64,000 bases of DNA, taken from the NCBI GenBank assembly GCA_963818205.1, contig CAWFRG010000004.1, positions 186,001-250,000 on the forward strand, given 5' to 3'. Shown here one piece after another: positions 42,707-52,111 of this stretch. Position numbers and translations under genes: made by a program. Each line of letters opens with the position of its first letter. Within the stretch, counting starts at the first letter, position 1. This DNA is from CAVVYV01 sp963818205. Its GTDB lineage: Bacteria > Actinomycetota > Thermoleophilia > Solirubrobacterales > 70-9. A model generated the notes under the pieces. It saw only the letters and a list, made by a program, of their open reading frames with translations. It ran no database searches and was not told the DNA's origin.

Positions 42707-43928
42707 TCATGCTGCCGCGGCCTCCGCTCGCTCCGGCAGCGGCGAAAAGAACCGGTCCGAGCCGTGCAGGACGAGGGCGAGGGCGCCGAGGAGCTCCGCC
42801 CGTTCCCCGAGCACTCCTGGGACCACCGTCACCTGGTCGGCGGCGCTCCGGATCGCGAAACGGCGGATCGACTCGTGGATCGGCTCGGTGATCAGCTCAC
42901 CAGCGCCGCTGAGGTCGCCGCCGACGATCACCCGGTCGGGGTTGATCAGGTTGCAGAGGTTGGCGACGGCGGTGCCGATCGCCCGGCCGGCCTCCTCGAT
43001 CAGGCGGGCCGCCGGCGAGTCGCCGTCCCCGGAGAGCTCGAGGAGCCGCTTGGTCGAGATCTCCTCGCCGCGGCTCTCGCTGAGCATGCCGGCGATCGCC
43101 CGCGCCGAGGCCACCGTCTCGAGACAGCCGCGGTTGCCGCAGCGGCAGATCGCGCCCCCCTCCTGGACCACGGTGTGGCCGATCTCGCCGGCGGTGCCGC
43201 CGGCGCCCTGATAGAGCCGGCCGCCGAGCAGCAGCCCCGCGCCGACCCCCGAGGAGAGCTTGATGTAGACGAGCTCGGAGTGGCCCCGTCCCGCGCCCCA
43301 GACGAACTCGGCGAGGGCACCGAGGTTCGCGTCGTTCTCCACCTGGACCGGAAGCTCCAGCCGCCGGGACATCTCGGCGGCGGCGTTGACACCCACCCAG
43401 CCCGGGAGGATCGCCGAGGATCCGACCGCGTGGGCGGCCTGGTCGATCGGTCCCGGGTAGCCCCATGCCGACTCCGAGCACGCGGTCACGATCGGCACCC
43501 GCCTCCTCGACCACCCGGGCGACCAGCTCCGCGGCGGCGTCCAGGCCCTCCTCGGCGGAGTGGTCGACGTCGAGCTCCTGCCAGGATTCCGCCACCACCT
43601 CGTGCGAGAGGTCGGAGAGCGCTACGCGGAGGTGGGTATGGCCGAAGTCCACCCCAAGGGCGAGGCCCGCGGAGCTCTTCAGGGAGAGGAGGACCGGCGG
43701 GCGCCCGCCCTGGTCCCCGTGGGCAACGCCGGTGCCCTCGGCGCCCTCCTCGACCATCCCCGCCTTGCGCAGCTCGGCGACGATGCTCGAGACGGTCGAG
43801 CGCGAGAGGCCGGTCGCGCGGGCGAGCTCCGCCCTGCTGGCAGTGCCCCGCTCGCGAAGCGCGTCGATCACCCGCCGGCTGTTGAGCTCGCGCAGGGAAC
43901 GAAGCGATCCGGGGTCGAGCGGCTCCAC
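42707..43928 (-). CDS. ROK-family transcriptional regulator (one frame break)
   Basis: About 406 residues once repaired. The N-terminus is a winged helix-turn-helix (RAELARATGLSRSTVSSIVAEL). The sugar-kinase-like ROK domain starts LALGVDFGHTHLRVALSDL. The frame breaks near 43495, after GVGMGLPG, and continues PIDQAAHAVGSSAILPGW, the DNA/sugar site VENDANLGALAEFVWG and the zinc motif CRCGNRGCLE. The span is 407 codons plus one. ROK repressors respond to a sugar; the neighbouring importer is the likely target. It diverges from the aldo/keto reductase operon; TGTCAA at 43961 could be its -35 on the minus strand. Confidence 0.88.
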
Positions 43929-44109
43929 GCGGCGCGCAGTCTCATCGATTGTCGTGGCTTTGTCAAGGGCTCGGCTAAACCCCTGCCGTATTCGCGCCTA
44001 TATGGTGAAACGCACTACAAACCCTTAACGCCGACGCCGGGCGGGCAGTGGTAGGCGCGGCAGAAGCCACCAGGAGCGACGCAGGGTGTGGCGCCGGAAG
44101 CGAAAGGGC

Positions 44110-45112
44110 ATGAGAACGAACGTGAACCAGGTGCGACTCGGCATGACCGATCTCGAGGTGTCCCCGATCGCCTTCGGCACCTGGCAGCTCGGCGGTGAGT
44201 GGGGAGAGTTCGACGAGGCCGAGGCGATCGCCGCGATCCGCCAGGCACGCGAGCTCGGCGATCAACCTCTTCGACACCGCCCAGGGCTACGGCTTCGGCG
44301 CCTCCGAGCGGGTCCTGGGGCGGGCGCTGCGGGACGATCTCGACAACCGCCGCGACGAGGTGATAATGGCGACGAAGGGCGGCCTGCGGATGACGGATGA
44401 CGGCCTCGTCCGGGACTCGAGCGCGGACTGGATTCGGAGCGGAGTCGAAGCAAGCCTCGACGGCCGTCGGGGATCGACTACATCGACATCTACCAGGTTC
44501 ATTGGCCCGACGTGGAGGTCCCCTTCGCGGAGACCGCCGGCGGCGCTTCAAGAGCTCGTCGACGAAGGGCAAGATCCGCCATGTCGGGCGTCTCCAATTT
44601 CGATGCATCCCAGATCGACGAGTTCGCGCGGACACCGGCCGGTGGAGACGGTTCAGCCGCCCTACGACCTGTTCCGCCGCGAGATCGAGGCCGAGCTTCT
44701 CCCCTACTGCAGCGAGCACGACATCGGCGTGCTCAGCTACGGTCCGCTGGCCCATGGCCTGCTGACCGGGGCCATGAACGAGGAGACGAAGTTCGCCGCC
44801 GGCGACTGGCGCCGCAGCGCTCCGTTCTTCAAGGGCGAGGAGTTCCGCCGCAACCTCGAGGTAGTCGGCGAGCTCGAGCGCTTCGCCTCCGAGCGCCTCG
44901 GAGCATCGGTCAGTCAGCTGGCGATCGCCTGGACCCTCACCAACCCCGCAGTCCAGGTAGCGATCGTCGGCGCGCGGCACCCTGGACACATCAAGGACAG
45001 CGTCGCAGCGGCGGAGCTGAGCCTGAGCGAGGCCGACCTGGCGGAGATCGACCGGATCATGGCCGCCTCGGTACCGATGGCCGGCCCCCACCCGGAGATG
45101 ATGCCGGAATGA
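44110..45112 (+). CDS. Aldo/keto reductase (several frame breaks)
   Basis: An AKR-family NADPH oxidoreductase with (alpha/beta)8 barrel features across several frames. Start ATG 44110 (MRTNVNQVRLGMTDLEVSPI), then INLFDTAQGYGFGASERVLG carrying the catalytic Asp/Tyr pair, KGGLRMTDDG, IDIYQVHWPD, RHVGVSNFDASQ, LSYGPLAHGLLTG, and an NADP-binding C-terminus (AIVGARHPGHIKDSVAAAE). Breaks are visible near 44258, 44465, 44545 and 44635. The span is 334 codons plus one, so the net change is one base. It is the first gene of the encapsulin operon and overlaps the next gene (ATGA). Confidence 0.82.
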
Positions 45113-45687
45113 GCGCCGCGCGAATGAATCCATTGACTAGCTCCAGCGGCTTGATCCCGGTCCAGGATGGCGATCACATTCTCGGCGCCGAGCGGCCCGA
45201 GCTCACGATCGTCGAATACGGGGACTTTGGCTGCCCGTTCTGCTTCGCAGCGCGCCGGCCCCTCGAATCCCTCCTGGAGCGCTACGACACCCTGAGCCTG
45301 GTCTGGCGGCACTACCCGGACTCGGAGCTTCATCCGGGGGCCGGACTCGCGGCGGAGTTTTCGGAGTTTGCTGCCGCGCACGGCCGGTTCTGGGACGCGT
45401 ATGCCCTCCTCCTGGCGGGCCACGACCACTTCTCGCAGGAGGACCTGCTTTCCGTCGCAAGGCAGCTCGATCTGGACCCGGGAGAAGCCGAGTCGGCCCT
45501 GCGCGACCACAGCTTTCGCGAGCCCGTTCTCGAGGACGTGCTTGGCGCCGAGAAGGCCGGGGTTCACGCGACGCCGACGTTCTTTCTCGACGGCGAGCGG
45601 CTGGAGGGCCACTGGAGCCAGCTCGCTCAGGTCGTCCCCGCGACTCTCGACAGGGAGAATGCCGCTGACACGCACGAAGGAGGCTGA
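45109..45687 (+). CDS. DsbA/FrnE-like thioredoxin-fold protein
   Basis: 192 residues from ATG 45109. The active site is EYGDFGCPFCFAARRP (C-P-F-C), followed by VWRHYPDSELHP, a helical insert with HFSQEDLLSVARQLDLD, and GVHATPTFFLDGERL with the cis-proline. There is no signal peptide, so it should act in the cytoplasm, like FrnE-type or glutathione-S-transferase-like DsbA homologs. It is coupled to the upstream AKR gene and separated by one base from the thiolase gene. A redox-protective role beside iron storage is inferred only from context. Confidence 0.88.
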   Translation: MSAARMNPLTSSSGLIPVQDGDHILGAERPELTIVEYGDFGCPFCFAARRPLESLLERYDTLSLVWRHYPDSELHPGAGLAAEFSEFAAAHGRFWDAYALLLAGHDHFSQEDLLSVARQLDLDPGEAESALRDHSFREPVLEDVLGAEKAGVHATPTFFLDGERLEGHWSQLAQVVPATLDRENAADTHEGG

Positions 45688-45688
45688 G

Positions 45689-46918
45689 ATGACAGGTGCG
45701 ATGATCCTCGGCGGAGCGCGGACACCGATCGGCCGGTACGGCGGCTCGCTGTCGGGAATCCGGACCGACGATCTGCTCGGCATGGCCATGACCCACGCCT
45801 TGGAGCGAGCGGCCGTCGACGCGGACGCGATAGAGGAGATCGCGGCCGGTGTCGTCAACACCGCGCACGAGGGCATGGGCGACATCGCCCGCTGGGCGGC
45901 CCTCGCCGCCGGCATCCCCGACGGCGTCCCTGCCTATAGCGTCAACCGTTTCTGCGCCTCGTCCCTGACGGCGGCGATCAACGTCTCCAACTCGATCGCC
46001 GTCGGCGAGATCGGTGTCGGCCTCGCCGCGGGGGTGGAGTCGATGTCCCGGTCGGGCTGGGCTTTCATGAAGGGCGAGCAGCCGTTCATGCCGCGCGGCC
46101 CCCGGTTCATGCTCGACACGATGTGGGCCGGGGCCGGCGGACCGCCCAACCCGGTCCTGCTCGAGCGCAACGCCTACATCGCGATGATCGAGACCGCCCA
46201 GAACGTCGCCGACAAGTACGAGATTCCTCGCGAGGAGATCGACGCCTTCGCCCTTCGCTCCCACCAACACGCAGCCGCGGCGCGGGATTCCGGCCGGCTG
46301 GCGAAGGAGATCTTCCCGGTCGAGGTCGCGGCGGGGCGCAAGGAGCCGCCGGGCAGGTTCGAGCACGACGAGTTCATCCGCGACGACACCACCCTCGAGA
46401 AGCTCGCGGCCCTTCCCCCCCAGCCGAACACGAAGGACATGACGGCGGGCAACGCCTCGCCGCTCTCGGACGGCGCGAGCGGAGTCGTGCTGGCGTCAGA
46501 GGAGCGCGCCGCCGAGCTCGGCGCGAAGCCGCTCGCGCGGATCCTGAGCTCGGCGTCCGTCGGGATCGATCCCACGATCATGGGCGTGGCCCCCGCATAC
46601 GCGATGCCGCGGGCGATCGAGCGCGCGGGCCTCAAGCCCGAGGACGTCGACGTCTACGAGGTCCATGAAGCATTCGCCGCCCAGGTGCTCGGCGTCCTCC
46701 GCGAGTTCAAGACCCAGAGTGGCTACGAGATCCCAGACGAGAAGCTCAACCCCAACGGCGGAGCGGTCGCCCTCGGGCACCCATTCGGCGACTCGGGCAC
46801 CCGTCTGGTCCTCTCGCTGATGACCGAGCTCCAGGAGCGCCAGGCGCGCTACGGAGCAATCGGCGTCTGCGTCGGCTCGGGCCAGGGAGTGGCGGCTGTG
46901 ATCGAGCGGGTTGCCTGA
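45689..46918 (+). CDS. Acetyl-CoA acetyltransferase (thiolase)
   Basis: 409 residues. AILGGARTPIGRYGG-type N-terminus, the acyl-accepting Cys in AYSVNRFCASSLTAA, the second-site NPNGGAVALGHPFGDSG with catalytic His, and the C-terminal Cys in GVCVGSGQGVAAV. Thiolases condense or cleave acyl-CoA in beta-oxidation or acetoacetyl-CoA formation. A strong ribosome site (GAAGGAGG) precedes ATG 45689. It lies inside the encapsulin operon, which is unusual for a thiolase; whether it shares a function with the shell is unknown. Confidence 0.92.
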   Translation: MTGAMILGGARTPIGRYGGSLSGIRTDDLLGMAMTHALERAAVDADAIEEIAAGVVNTAHEGMGDIARWAALAAGIPDGVPAYSVNRFCASSLTAAINVSNSIAVGEIGVGLAAGVESMSRSGWAFMKGEQPFMPRGPRFMLDTMWAGAGGPPNPVLLERNAYIAMIETAQNVADKYEIPREEIDAFALRSHQHAAAARDSGRLAKEIFPVEVAAGRKEPPGRFEHDEFIRDDTTLEKLAALPPQPNTKDMTAGNASPLSDGASGVVLASEERAAELGAKPLARILSSASVGIDPTIMGVAPAYAMPRAIERAGLKPEDVDVYEVHEAFAAQVLGVLREFKTQSGYEIPDEKLNPNGGAVALGHPFGDSGTRLVLSLMTELQERQARYGAIGVCVGSGQGVAAVIERVA

Positions 46919-46930
46919 CAAGATGTCGCC

Positions 46931-47323
46931 GTGGGATTCGACCAGTACCACGAGCCGGCTTCGGAGCTTCCGGACGAGATTCGGACCTTCGCCCGGCTCT
47001 GCGCCTCGCTGACCGAGGAGGCGGAGGCGATCGGTTGGTACGAGCAGCGCCTGTCGGTCGAGCCCAATCGCGAGGCGCGCGCGATCATGCGCGACGCCCA
47101 GGGCGAGGAGTTCAAGCACTTCTCCATGGACCTGGAGTTCCTGCTGCGCCGCACGCCTCTGTGGCGTGAGATCGCAGAGGGGATCCTCTTCCAGGAGGGC
47201 GACATCGTCGAGCACGGCGAGGAGTCCGAGGAGGAGGCGACGGAGGAGCAGGCGTCTCGGGGGGCGCCACTCGCCGGCAGCGAGTCGCTCGGCATCGGCA
47301 GCCTCCGTGGGAGCGGCCCGTGA
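46931..47323 (+). CDS. Encapsulated ferritin-like protein (EncFtn), encapsulin cargo
   Basis: 130 residues. The helical core aligns with Rhodospirillum EncFtn: SLTEEAEAIGWYEQR supplies Glu30, Trp36 and Tyr37, and QGEEFKHFSMDLEFLLRR supplies Glu60 and His63, matching the ferroxidase residues Glu32, Trp38, Tyr39, Glu62 and His65. A flexible acidic linker leads to the C-terminal targeting peptide SLGIGSLRGSGP, which docks cargo in the shell. It oxidises Fe(II) and passes iron into the encapsulin. GTG at 46931 is the start. It overlaps the shell gene by 4 bases (GTGA). Confidence 0.93.
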   Translation: MGFDQYHEPASELPDEIRTFARLCASLTEEAEAIGWYEQRLSVEPNREARAIMRDAQGEEFKHFSMDLEFLLRRTPLWREIAEGILFQEGDIVEHGEESEEEATEEQASRGAPLAGSESLGIGSLRGSGP

Positions 47324-48123
47324 GCCATCTGCTCCGCGAGCACGCCCCGATCACCAAGGCCGGCTGGGAGCTGCTCGACACCGAGGCGCAGGAGCGGCTG
47401 ACGCCCGCCCTCGCCGCGCGCAAGCTCGTCGATTTCGCGGGCCCCCACGGGTGGGAGCACTCGGCGACGAACCTGGGCCGGACGGAGGAGCTCGCCGAGG
47501 CCGCCGGGGAAGAAGTCGCCGCCCGGCAGCGGCGGATTCTTCCACTCGTTGAGCTCCGGGCTCCCTTCGCGGTCCCCCGCTCGGAGCTCGAGGACGCCGA
47601 CCGCGGCGCCAAGGACGTCGACCTCGACGGGCTCGATCAGGCCGCCCGACGGATCGCCAGCGCCGAGAACGGCGCCGTCTTCCAGGGCATGAGCGGCGCC
47701 GGCATCGCCGGCATCAGCGAGGCGTCGCCGCACGAGGCGATCACCCTCGGCGAGGACTGCGAGCGCTATCCAACTCACGTCGCCAAGGCCGTCGATGCGC
47801 TGCGCGGGGTCGGGATCGACGCTCCCTACGGCCTCGCTCTCGGCCCGGAGGTGCATACCCGGGTGCTCGAGACAAGCGAGCACGGCGGCTATCCCCTGCT
47901 CGAGCACCTGCGCAAGATCCTCGGCGGTCCAATCGTCTGGGCGCCGGCCGTTCAGGGCGGCGCGGTGGTGAGCATGCGCGGCGGCGACTTCCTGTTCGAA
48001 AGCGGACAGGATCTCTCGATCGGATACGAGAGCCACGACGCCGAAACCGTGCGGCTGTACCTGGAGGAGACCTTCAGCTTCCTGGCGGCGACGCCGGAGG
48101 CCGCCGTGGCGCTCTCGCCCTAG
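47320..48123 (+). CDS. Type 1 encapsulin shell protein
   Basis: 267 residues, the normal size of a T=1 encapsulin protomer with the HK97 capsid fold. It starts MSHLLREHAPITKAGWELLD with the N-terminal helix that cradles cargo peptides. RKLVDFAGPHGWEHSATNLG, VELRAPFAVPRSELED, and a C-terminal DLSIGYESHDAETVRLYLEETFSF are family hallmarks. It self-assembles into a 60-mer nanocompartment holding the ferritin-like cargo for iron storage. Last gene of the operon; a GC hairpin follows the stop. I recognise it with high confidence. Confidence 0.95.
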   Translation: MSHLLREHAPITKAGWELLDTEAQERLTPALAARKLVDFAGPHGWEHSATNLGRTEELAEAAGEEVAARQRRILPLVELRAPFAVPRSELEDADRGAKDVDLDGLDQAARRIASAENGAVFQGMSGAGIAGISEASPHEAITLGEDCERYPTHVAKAVDALRGVGIDAPYGLALGPEVHTRVLETSEHGGYPLLEHLRKILGGPIVWAPAVQGGAVVSMRGGDFLFESGQDLSIGYESHDAETVRLYLEETFSFLAATPEAAVALSP

Positions 48124-48133
48124 CCATAGCACC

Positions 48134-48149
48134 GGGAGCCGGCGCTCCC
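48134..48149 (+). terminator. Short GC hairpin after the encapsulin gene
   Basis: GGGAGC and GCTCCC pair around CGGC, about 10 bases past the encapsulin stop. It lies between convergent genes. No T-run, so its terminator role is only likely from position. Confidence 0.45.
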
Positions 48150-48167
48150 CGGCCCCCCTAACCCCGA

Positions 48168-48482
48168 TCAGCCGCCCAGGGGCGACGGGGGGATGCGCGT
48201 TTCGCCCTTGACGTCGGGAATCAGCATCGCGAAGTCGTCCACGTAGCACCAAGACCAGTCCTCGCCCGGCTCGAGCGAGCGGATCAGCGGGTGGCTGCTG
48301 GTCCGCGCGTGAGCGCTGGCGTGGCGGTTGGGCGAGTCGTCACAACACCCGACCTTTCCGCACTCCAGGCAGATCCGCAGATGCAACCACGGGTCCCCGG
48401 TGGCCAGGCACTCCTCGCAGCCATCAACGGACTCGGGGAGCTGCGTGATCTGAACCTGATCTAGGTGGGTGCAGGTAGGCAT
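48168..48482 (-). CDS. UBP-type zinc-finger protein
   Basis: 104 residues with the ZnF-UBP pattern: CTHLDQVQ, CEECLATGDPWLHLRICLECG, CCDDSPNRHASAHARTSSHP and WCYVDDFAMLIPD. The cysteine and histidine spacing forms a three-zinc fold that in eukaryotes binds the ubiquitin tail; bacterial stand-alone copies are common in Actinobacteria and have no known ligand. It converges on encapsulin and follows the LLM oxidoreductase gene by about 40 bases. Confidence 0.9.
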   Translation of the reverse strand: MPTCTHLDQVQITQLPESVDGCEECLATGDPWLHLRICLECGKVGCCDDSPNRHASAHARTSSHPLIRSLEPGEDWSWCYVDDFAMLIPDVKGETRIPPSPLGG

Positions 48483-48523
48483 TGGTTCGCGATCTCCTCA
48501 ACCAGCTTAGAAGGGTCTCGGGC

Positions 48524-49458
48524 TCAGCCGGACCGGCGGAGGTGAGGCACGACGTCGCCGGCCAGCGCCTCGACCTGACCGGATCCGGAATCGACCGGCC
48601 AGAACACGAGCGTGTCGAAGCCGTCATCCACGAATCCGGCGAGTGTCTCGACCCACCAGTCGGCTGGTCCGGCGAGCGGTTCGCCGGCCAGATACCCGAC
48701 CGGGAAGCCCCGACCGGGCTGGCGCCCGCCCCTCGCCGATCATGCCCTGCAGGTTGATGATCCGCCGGATCGAGCCCGGGTCGCGGCCCGCCTTCTCCGC
48801 CGCCGCGTCGATCTGCTCGTTGCCGGCGCGGAGCCCGTCTCGCGTCAGTACCCCGAGCGACGGCAGCCAGCCGTCGGCTTTGCGACCGACGAGGCGGATC
48901 ATCCGCGGCTTGAACGCTCCGACCCAGATCCCGATCGGGTGCGCTGGCCGGGGGCCGGGGCGAGCATCGTTCAGGTGGTAGTGCTTGCCCTCGAATGACA
49001 CCGAGCGCTCGTCCGACCACAACAGCCTGATCACGTCGATCGCCTCGTCGAGCGCCTCCACCGACTCACCGGGCGTTCGCCGCGGGCCGCCGAAGTTTGC
49101 GATCACATCGGGGAAGCCGCCGTTGGGAAAGTTGCCGGCGCCCAGCCCGAGCTCGAAGCGGCCACCGCCGAGGACGTCGAGTGACGCGGCGGCCTTCGCC
49201 ATCACCGCCGGCGGACGCAGCGGCAGGTTCGCGACGTCGGTGAAGAACGAAATGCGGGTCGTCTCGGCAAGCAGCGTCGGGATCAGCGACCAGGTGTCGA
49301 GGAAGTGGTGCTGGTAGGGGTGATCCTGGATGCCGACGAGATCGAGCCCGGCCTCGTCGGCCGCTCGCACCTGCTCGCGGGTCCGGTCGAGTCTCTCGAG
49401 TCAGCGGCACGACCGAGATACCGAATCGGAGGGCGGTCTCCGAGCTCCCGGCCGCCAT
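48524..49458 (-). CDS. LLM-class F420-dependent oxidoreductase (two frame breaks)
   Basis: About 311 residues. The start ATG 49458 gives MAAGSSETALRFGISVVPLT. After a break near 49400 the barrel continues AADEAGLDLVGIQDHPYQHH, SLIPTLLAETTRISFFTDV, GRFELGLGAGNFPNGGFPDV and HPIGIWVGAFKPRMIRLVG. After a second break near 48715 it ends GFPVGYLAGEPLAGPADWWV and a stop at 48524. The span is 311 codons plus two, so two inserted bases fit. These TIM-barrel enzymes use F420 (or FMN) with unknown substrates. It overlaps or abuts the HxlR regulator gene upstream and is a paralog of the LLM protein at 49965. Confidence 0.85.
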
Positions 49459-49462
49459 CGCT

Positions 49463-49837
49463 TCAGTCGGTCGGGACCGGGGCGGCCGCGGGCAGGTGGT
49501 CCTCCGCCCAGCGGCTGATCTGTGCAAGCGCCGGGATCAGCGCACGTCCGGCGTCGGTCAGTGCATAGGCGACTGAGAGCGGCGGTCCCTCATCAACGGT
49601 GCGAGTGACTAGACCGGCCTCGGTGAGGGCGGTCAGCCGGGTGGAGAGCATCGAATCGCTGATCCCGTCGATCACGCGGGCGAGCTCGCGGAAACCGGCA
49701 GGGCCGGTGCTGAGGTTGCCAAGGACGACGCCGGTCCAGCGCTGGCCGAGCAGGTCGAAGGCGCGGGCGAGCGCCGCATCACCGCGCGCGCAGGTGGCGG
49801 CGTCGTCTCGCGGCTGTTGCTGGGTCTGCGGGGGCAT
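49463..49837 (-). CDS. HxlR-family transcriptional regulator
   Basis: 124 residues with the HxlR winged-helix: ALARAFDLLGQRWTGVVLGN, GPAGFRELARVIDGISDSML and TRLTALTEAGLVTRTVDEGP. HxlR regulators respond to aldehydes, quinones or oxidants and act on adjacent redox genes. The N-terminal QTQQQPRDDAATCARGDAA holds one Cys that could be the sensor, as in other family members. It is sandwiched between two LLM oxidoreductase genes, one on each strand. The gap 49838-49964 toward the plus-strand LLM gene is richer in A/T (around CTAGTATCCAAGTAG) and probably holds its operator. Confidence 0.9.
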   Translation of the reverse strand: MPPQTQQQPRDDAATCARGDAALARAFDLLGQRWTGVVLGNLSTGPAGFRELARVIDGISDSMLSTRLTALTEAGLVTRTVDEGPPLSVAYALTDAGRALIPALAQISRWAEDHLPAAAPVPTD

Positions 49838-49964
49838 GTAGGGAACACACTAGTGATCTGCATGTTGCTTGTCTATTAGGTGTTGCTAGTATCCAAGTAG
49901 TTGACCACTCAACGAACCCTGGCCCAACGGTGACCACGCGACCACTCCGGCAGCGCTGAGCCCG

Positions 49965-50925
49965 ATGGCGGACTACGGACATCAGATCGAGTTCGGGTAC
50001 TTCCTGGTCCCCGACGCCCGCGACCCCGAAGGGGTCCTCGACACGGCAGGCTTGCCGACGGCTCGGCTACGACCTGCTCGCCGTCCAGGACCACCCCTAC
50101 CAGCGCGCCCACCTCGACTCGCTCGCGCTGCTCGGCGTCATCCTCGCCCGCACCGAGCGGGTCCGCGTCTTCCAGGCCGTCGGCAACCTGCCGCTGCGCC
50201 CACCCGCGGTTTACGCGAAGGCGGCGGCGACGCTCGACCTGCTCAGCGGAGGGCGCTTCGAGGCGGGGCTCGGTGCCGGCGGATATCTCCAGCCCGCACA
50301 CGCGATGGGCGCCCCCGAGCTCACCCCCGGCCAGAGCCTTGACGCGCTCGAGGAAGCTGTCGCGATCCTGCGAGCGAGCTGGAGCGATGCCCGCTCGCTG
50401 CGCTTCGACGGCCGCCACTATCGGCTCGACGGCATGCGGCCCGGCCCCTCGCCGGCGCACCAGATCCAGATCTGGCTGGGCGCCGCGAAGCCGCGCGCGC
50501 TCGCGATCGTCGGGCGGCTCGCCGACGGCTGGGCCGCCCCGCTGCTGAACTACATGCCCGCGGCTGCCGCCGTCGAGCCCCTGGCCATCATCGACCGCGC
50601 CGCGCGCGAGGCCGGCCGCGACCCGCGCGAGATCCGGCGGATCTCCATCGTGCCCGGCGCCTTCACGCCGGCGGCGCCCGCGCCCGCCCGCGACACCGAC
50701 GAGACGATCATCGGTCCGCCGGACCACTGGGCGGAGGTCCTGACCCACTTCGCCCTGGACCTCGGCTTTGGCACGTTCGTCCTCACCGCGCCGCCGGATC
50801 CCGACACGCTTCGAACCTTCATCGAGGACGTCGCCCCACAGGTCCGCGAGCGCGTCGCGGCGGCGCGCGCCAACGCCCCGGTCGACGACCCGACAGCCGG
50901 GTCCCCGCAGGGAACCCCTCAGTGA
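49965..50925 (+). CDS. LLM-class F420-dependent oxidoreductase (one frame break)
   Basis: About 319 residues from ATG 49965 (MADYGHQIEFGYFLVPDARD). A break near 50055 is followed by LGYDLLAVQDHPYQRAHLDS, GRFEAGLGAGGYLQPAHAMG, ILRASWSDARSLRFDGRHY, HQIQIWLGAAKPRALAIVG and a C-terminal GPPDHWAEVLTHFALDLGFG. The span is 320 codons plus one. The same barrel motifs (QDHPYQ, GLGAG) as in the minus-strand neighbour show they are paralogs. The stop overlaps the hemerythrin gene by 4 bases. Confidence 0.87.
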
Positions 50926-51471
50926 CCCCGAACACCCAGCAGAGCGAGACGGCCTTCGGTGAGAGGCCCGAAACCCGCCGCGGTCGCGCGATCTACCAGA
51001 TGCTGCTCGCCGTCCACGCCAAGATCCGCCGGGACCTCGAGCGGGTCGAACGGCTGGCAGAGCAGGCGCTCGACGGCCTACCGGCGGAGGAGATTCGCCA
51101 GGAACTGCGATGAGATCAAGCGCGACGGCATGCTCTGGCGCTTGCAGGTCGACTGCCTCCGCTACTGCCGCTTCGTGCACAGCCACCACAACGCCGAGGA
51201 CCGCGACTTCTTCCCGGAGCTGCGCGACACGAACCCGGCCCTCAACCCGGTCATCGACCGGCTCCAGGCCGAACACCGCCGGGTCTCCGATGATCTCGAC
51301 GCCGTCGAAGCCGCTGCCAACGCCCTCACCGCTAACGAGAGCCCCGAGGCCCGGAAGGCAGTGGTCGACACTCTTCAGACCCTCGGCAAGAACCTGCTCG
51401 CGCACCTCGACTACGAAGAGCTCAACGTGGAAGCCACGGTCTTGCGGGTCCGCGAGTCGCCAGGACTCTGA
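50922..51471 (+). CDS. Hemerythrin-like HHE protein (one frame break)
   Basis: About 182 residues from GTG 50922. The first frame ends AEEIRQEL near 51108; the second continues DEIKRDGMLWRLQVDCLRYC, then FVHSHHNAEDRDFFPELR and LQAEHRRVSDDLDAVEAAA, and ends LAHLDYEELNVEATVL. The His/Glu set (HSHHNAE, EHRRV, HLDYEE) is typical of a cytoplasmic di-iron hemerythrin used for oxygen or NO sensing or binding. The span is 183 codons plus one. It is coupled to the upstream LLM oxidoreductase. Confidence 0.85.
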
Positions 51472-51719
51472 GCAGCGCCGAATGGCCGGACGACGACCAT
51501 GAGCTCATGCTCCTCATTGAACGCGGCCAGTGGCGTCAGGTTGGGACTCGTGGGAGTCTCCGTCGTTCTCTGCGCCGATTCTCCGCGCTGATCATTGCCC
51601 TACTGTCGCGCCTTCGTGGCCGGGCCGCCATACCCCCGCACCCGAGATCGGGGTAGGGCTTCCCGACGAGATCTTGGTAGGGCTTTCCCTACCAAAGCGA
51701 TCGCGGAGCAGGAGTAGGG

Positions 51720-52097
51720 TTGCGCTTGGATCGGTCGCTGCTCTCGCTGACGAGCCGAAGCAGACCCGCCATCCAGCAGTTCATCGTCGCGGTCGGGGCG
51801 TCGGCGACCGCGACCCTGCGCTGCGTCGAAACCTGGCTGACGGATTTCGGCGATGACCTGCCGAAGATCGACGTCCCGACGCTGGTCATGCAGGGCAGCG
51901 AGGATCGGATCCTGCCGCCCGACTCGACCGGACGCCGGCTGCCGGATCTGATCGACGATGTGCGCGCCCTCGAGGTGGACAGGGGACCGCACAACATCGG
52001 CTGGACTCATCCGGATGAGGTCAACGCCGCCCTGCTCGGATTCATCGCCACCGGCGAGCCCGAAGCAGTCGGGGAGGCGGCCGCGGTAGCCGTCTGA
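51720..52097 (+). pseudogene. Truncated alpha/beta-hydrolase remnant (C-terminal part)
   Basis: The frame from about 51780 reads ATLRCVETWLTDFGDDLPKI, DVPTLVMQGSEDRILPPDST and GPHNIGWTHPDEVNAALLGF. This is the last 90 or so residues of a haloperoxidase-type hydrolase with the catalytic Asp and His. The N-terminal two thirds, including the serine nucleophile elbow, are missing. The preceding stretch 51472-51720 has no gene; it holds a GGTAGGG-cttt-CCCTACC inverted repeat at 51672-51689 but nothing else clear. A remnant or recombination edge is likely. Confidence 0.6.
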
Positions 52098-52111
52098 GTG
52101 GTGGGTGCGAT

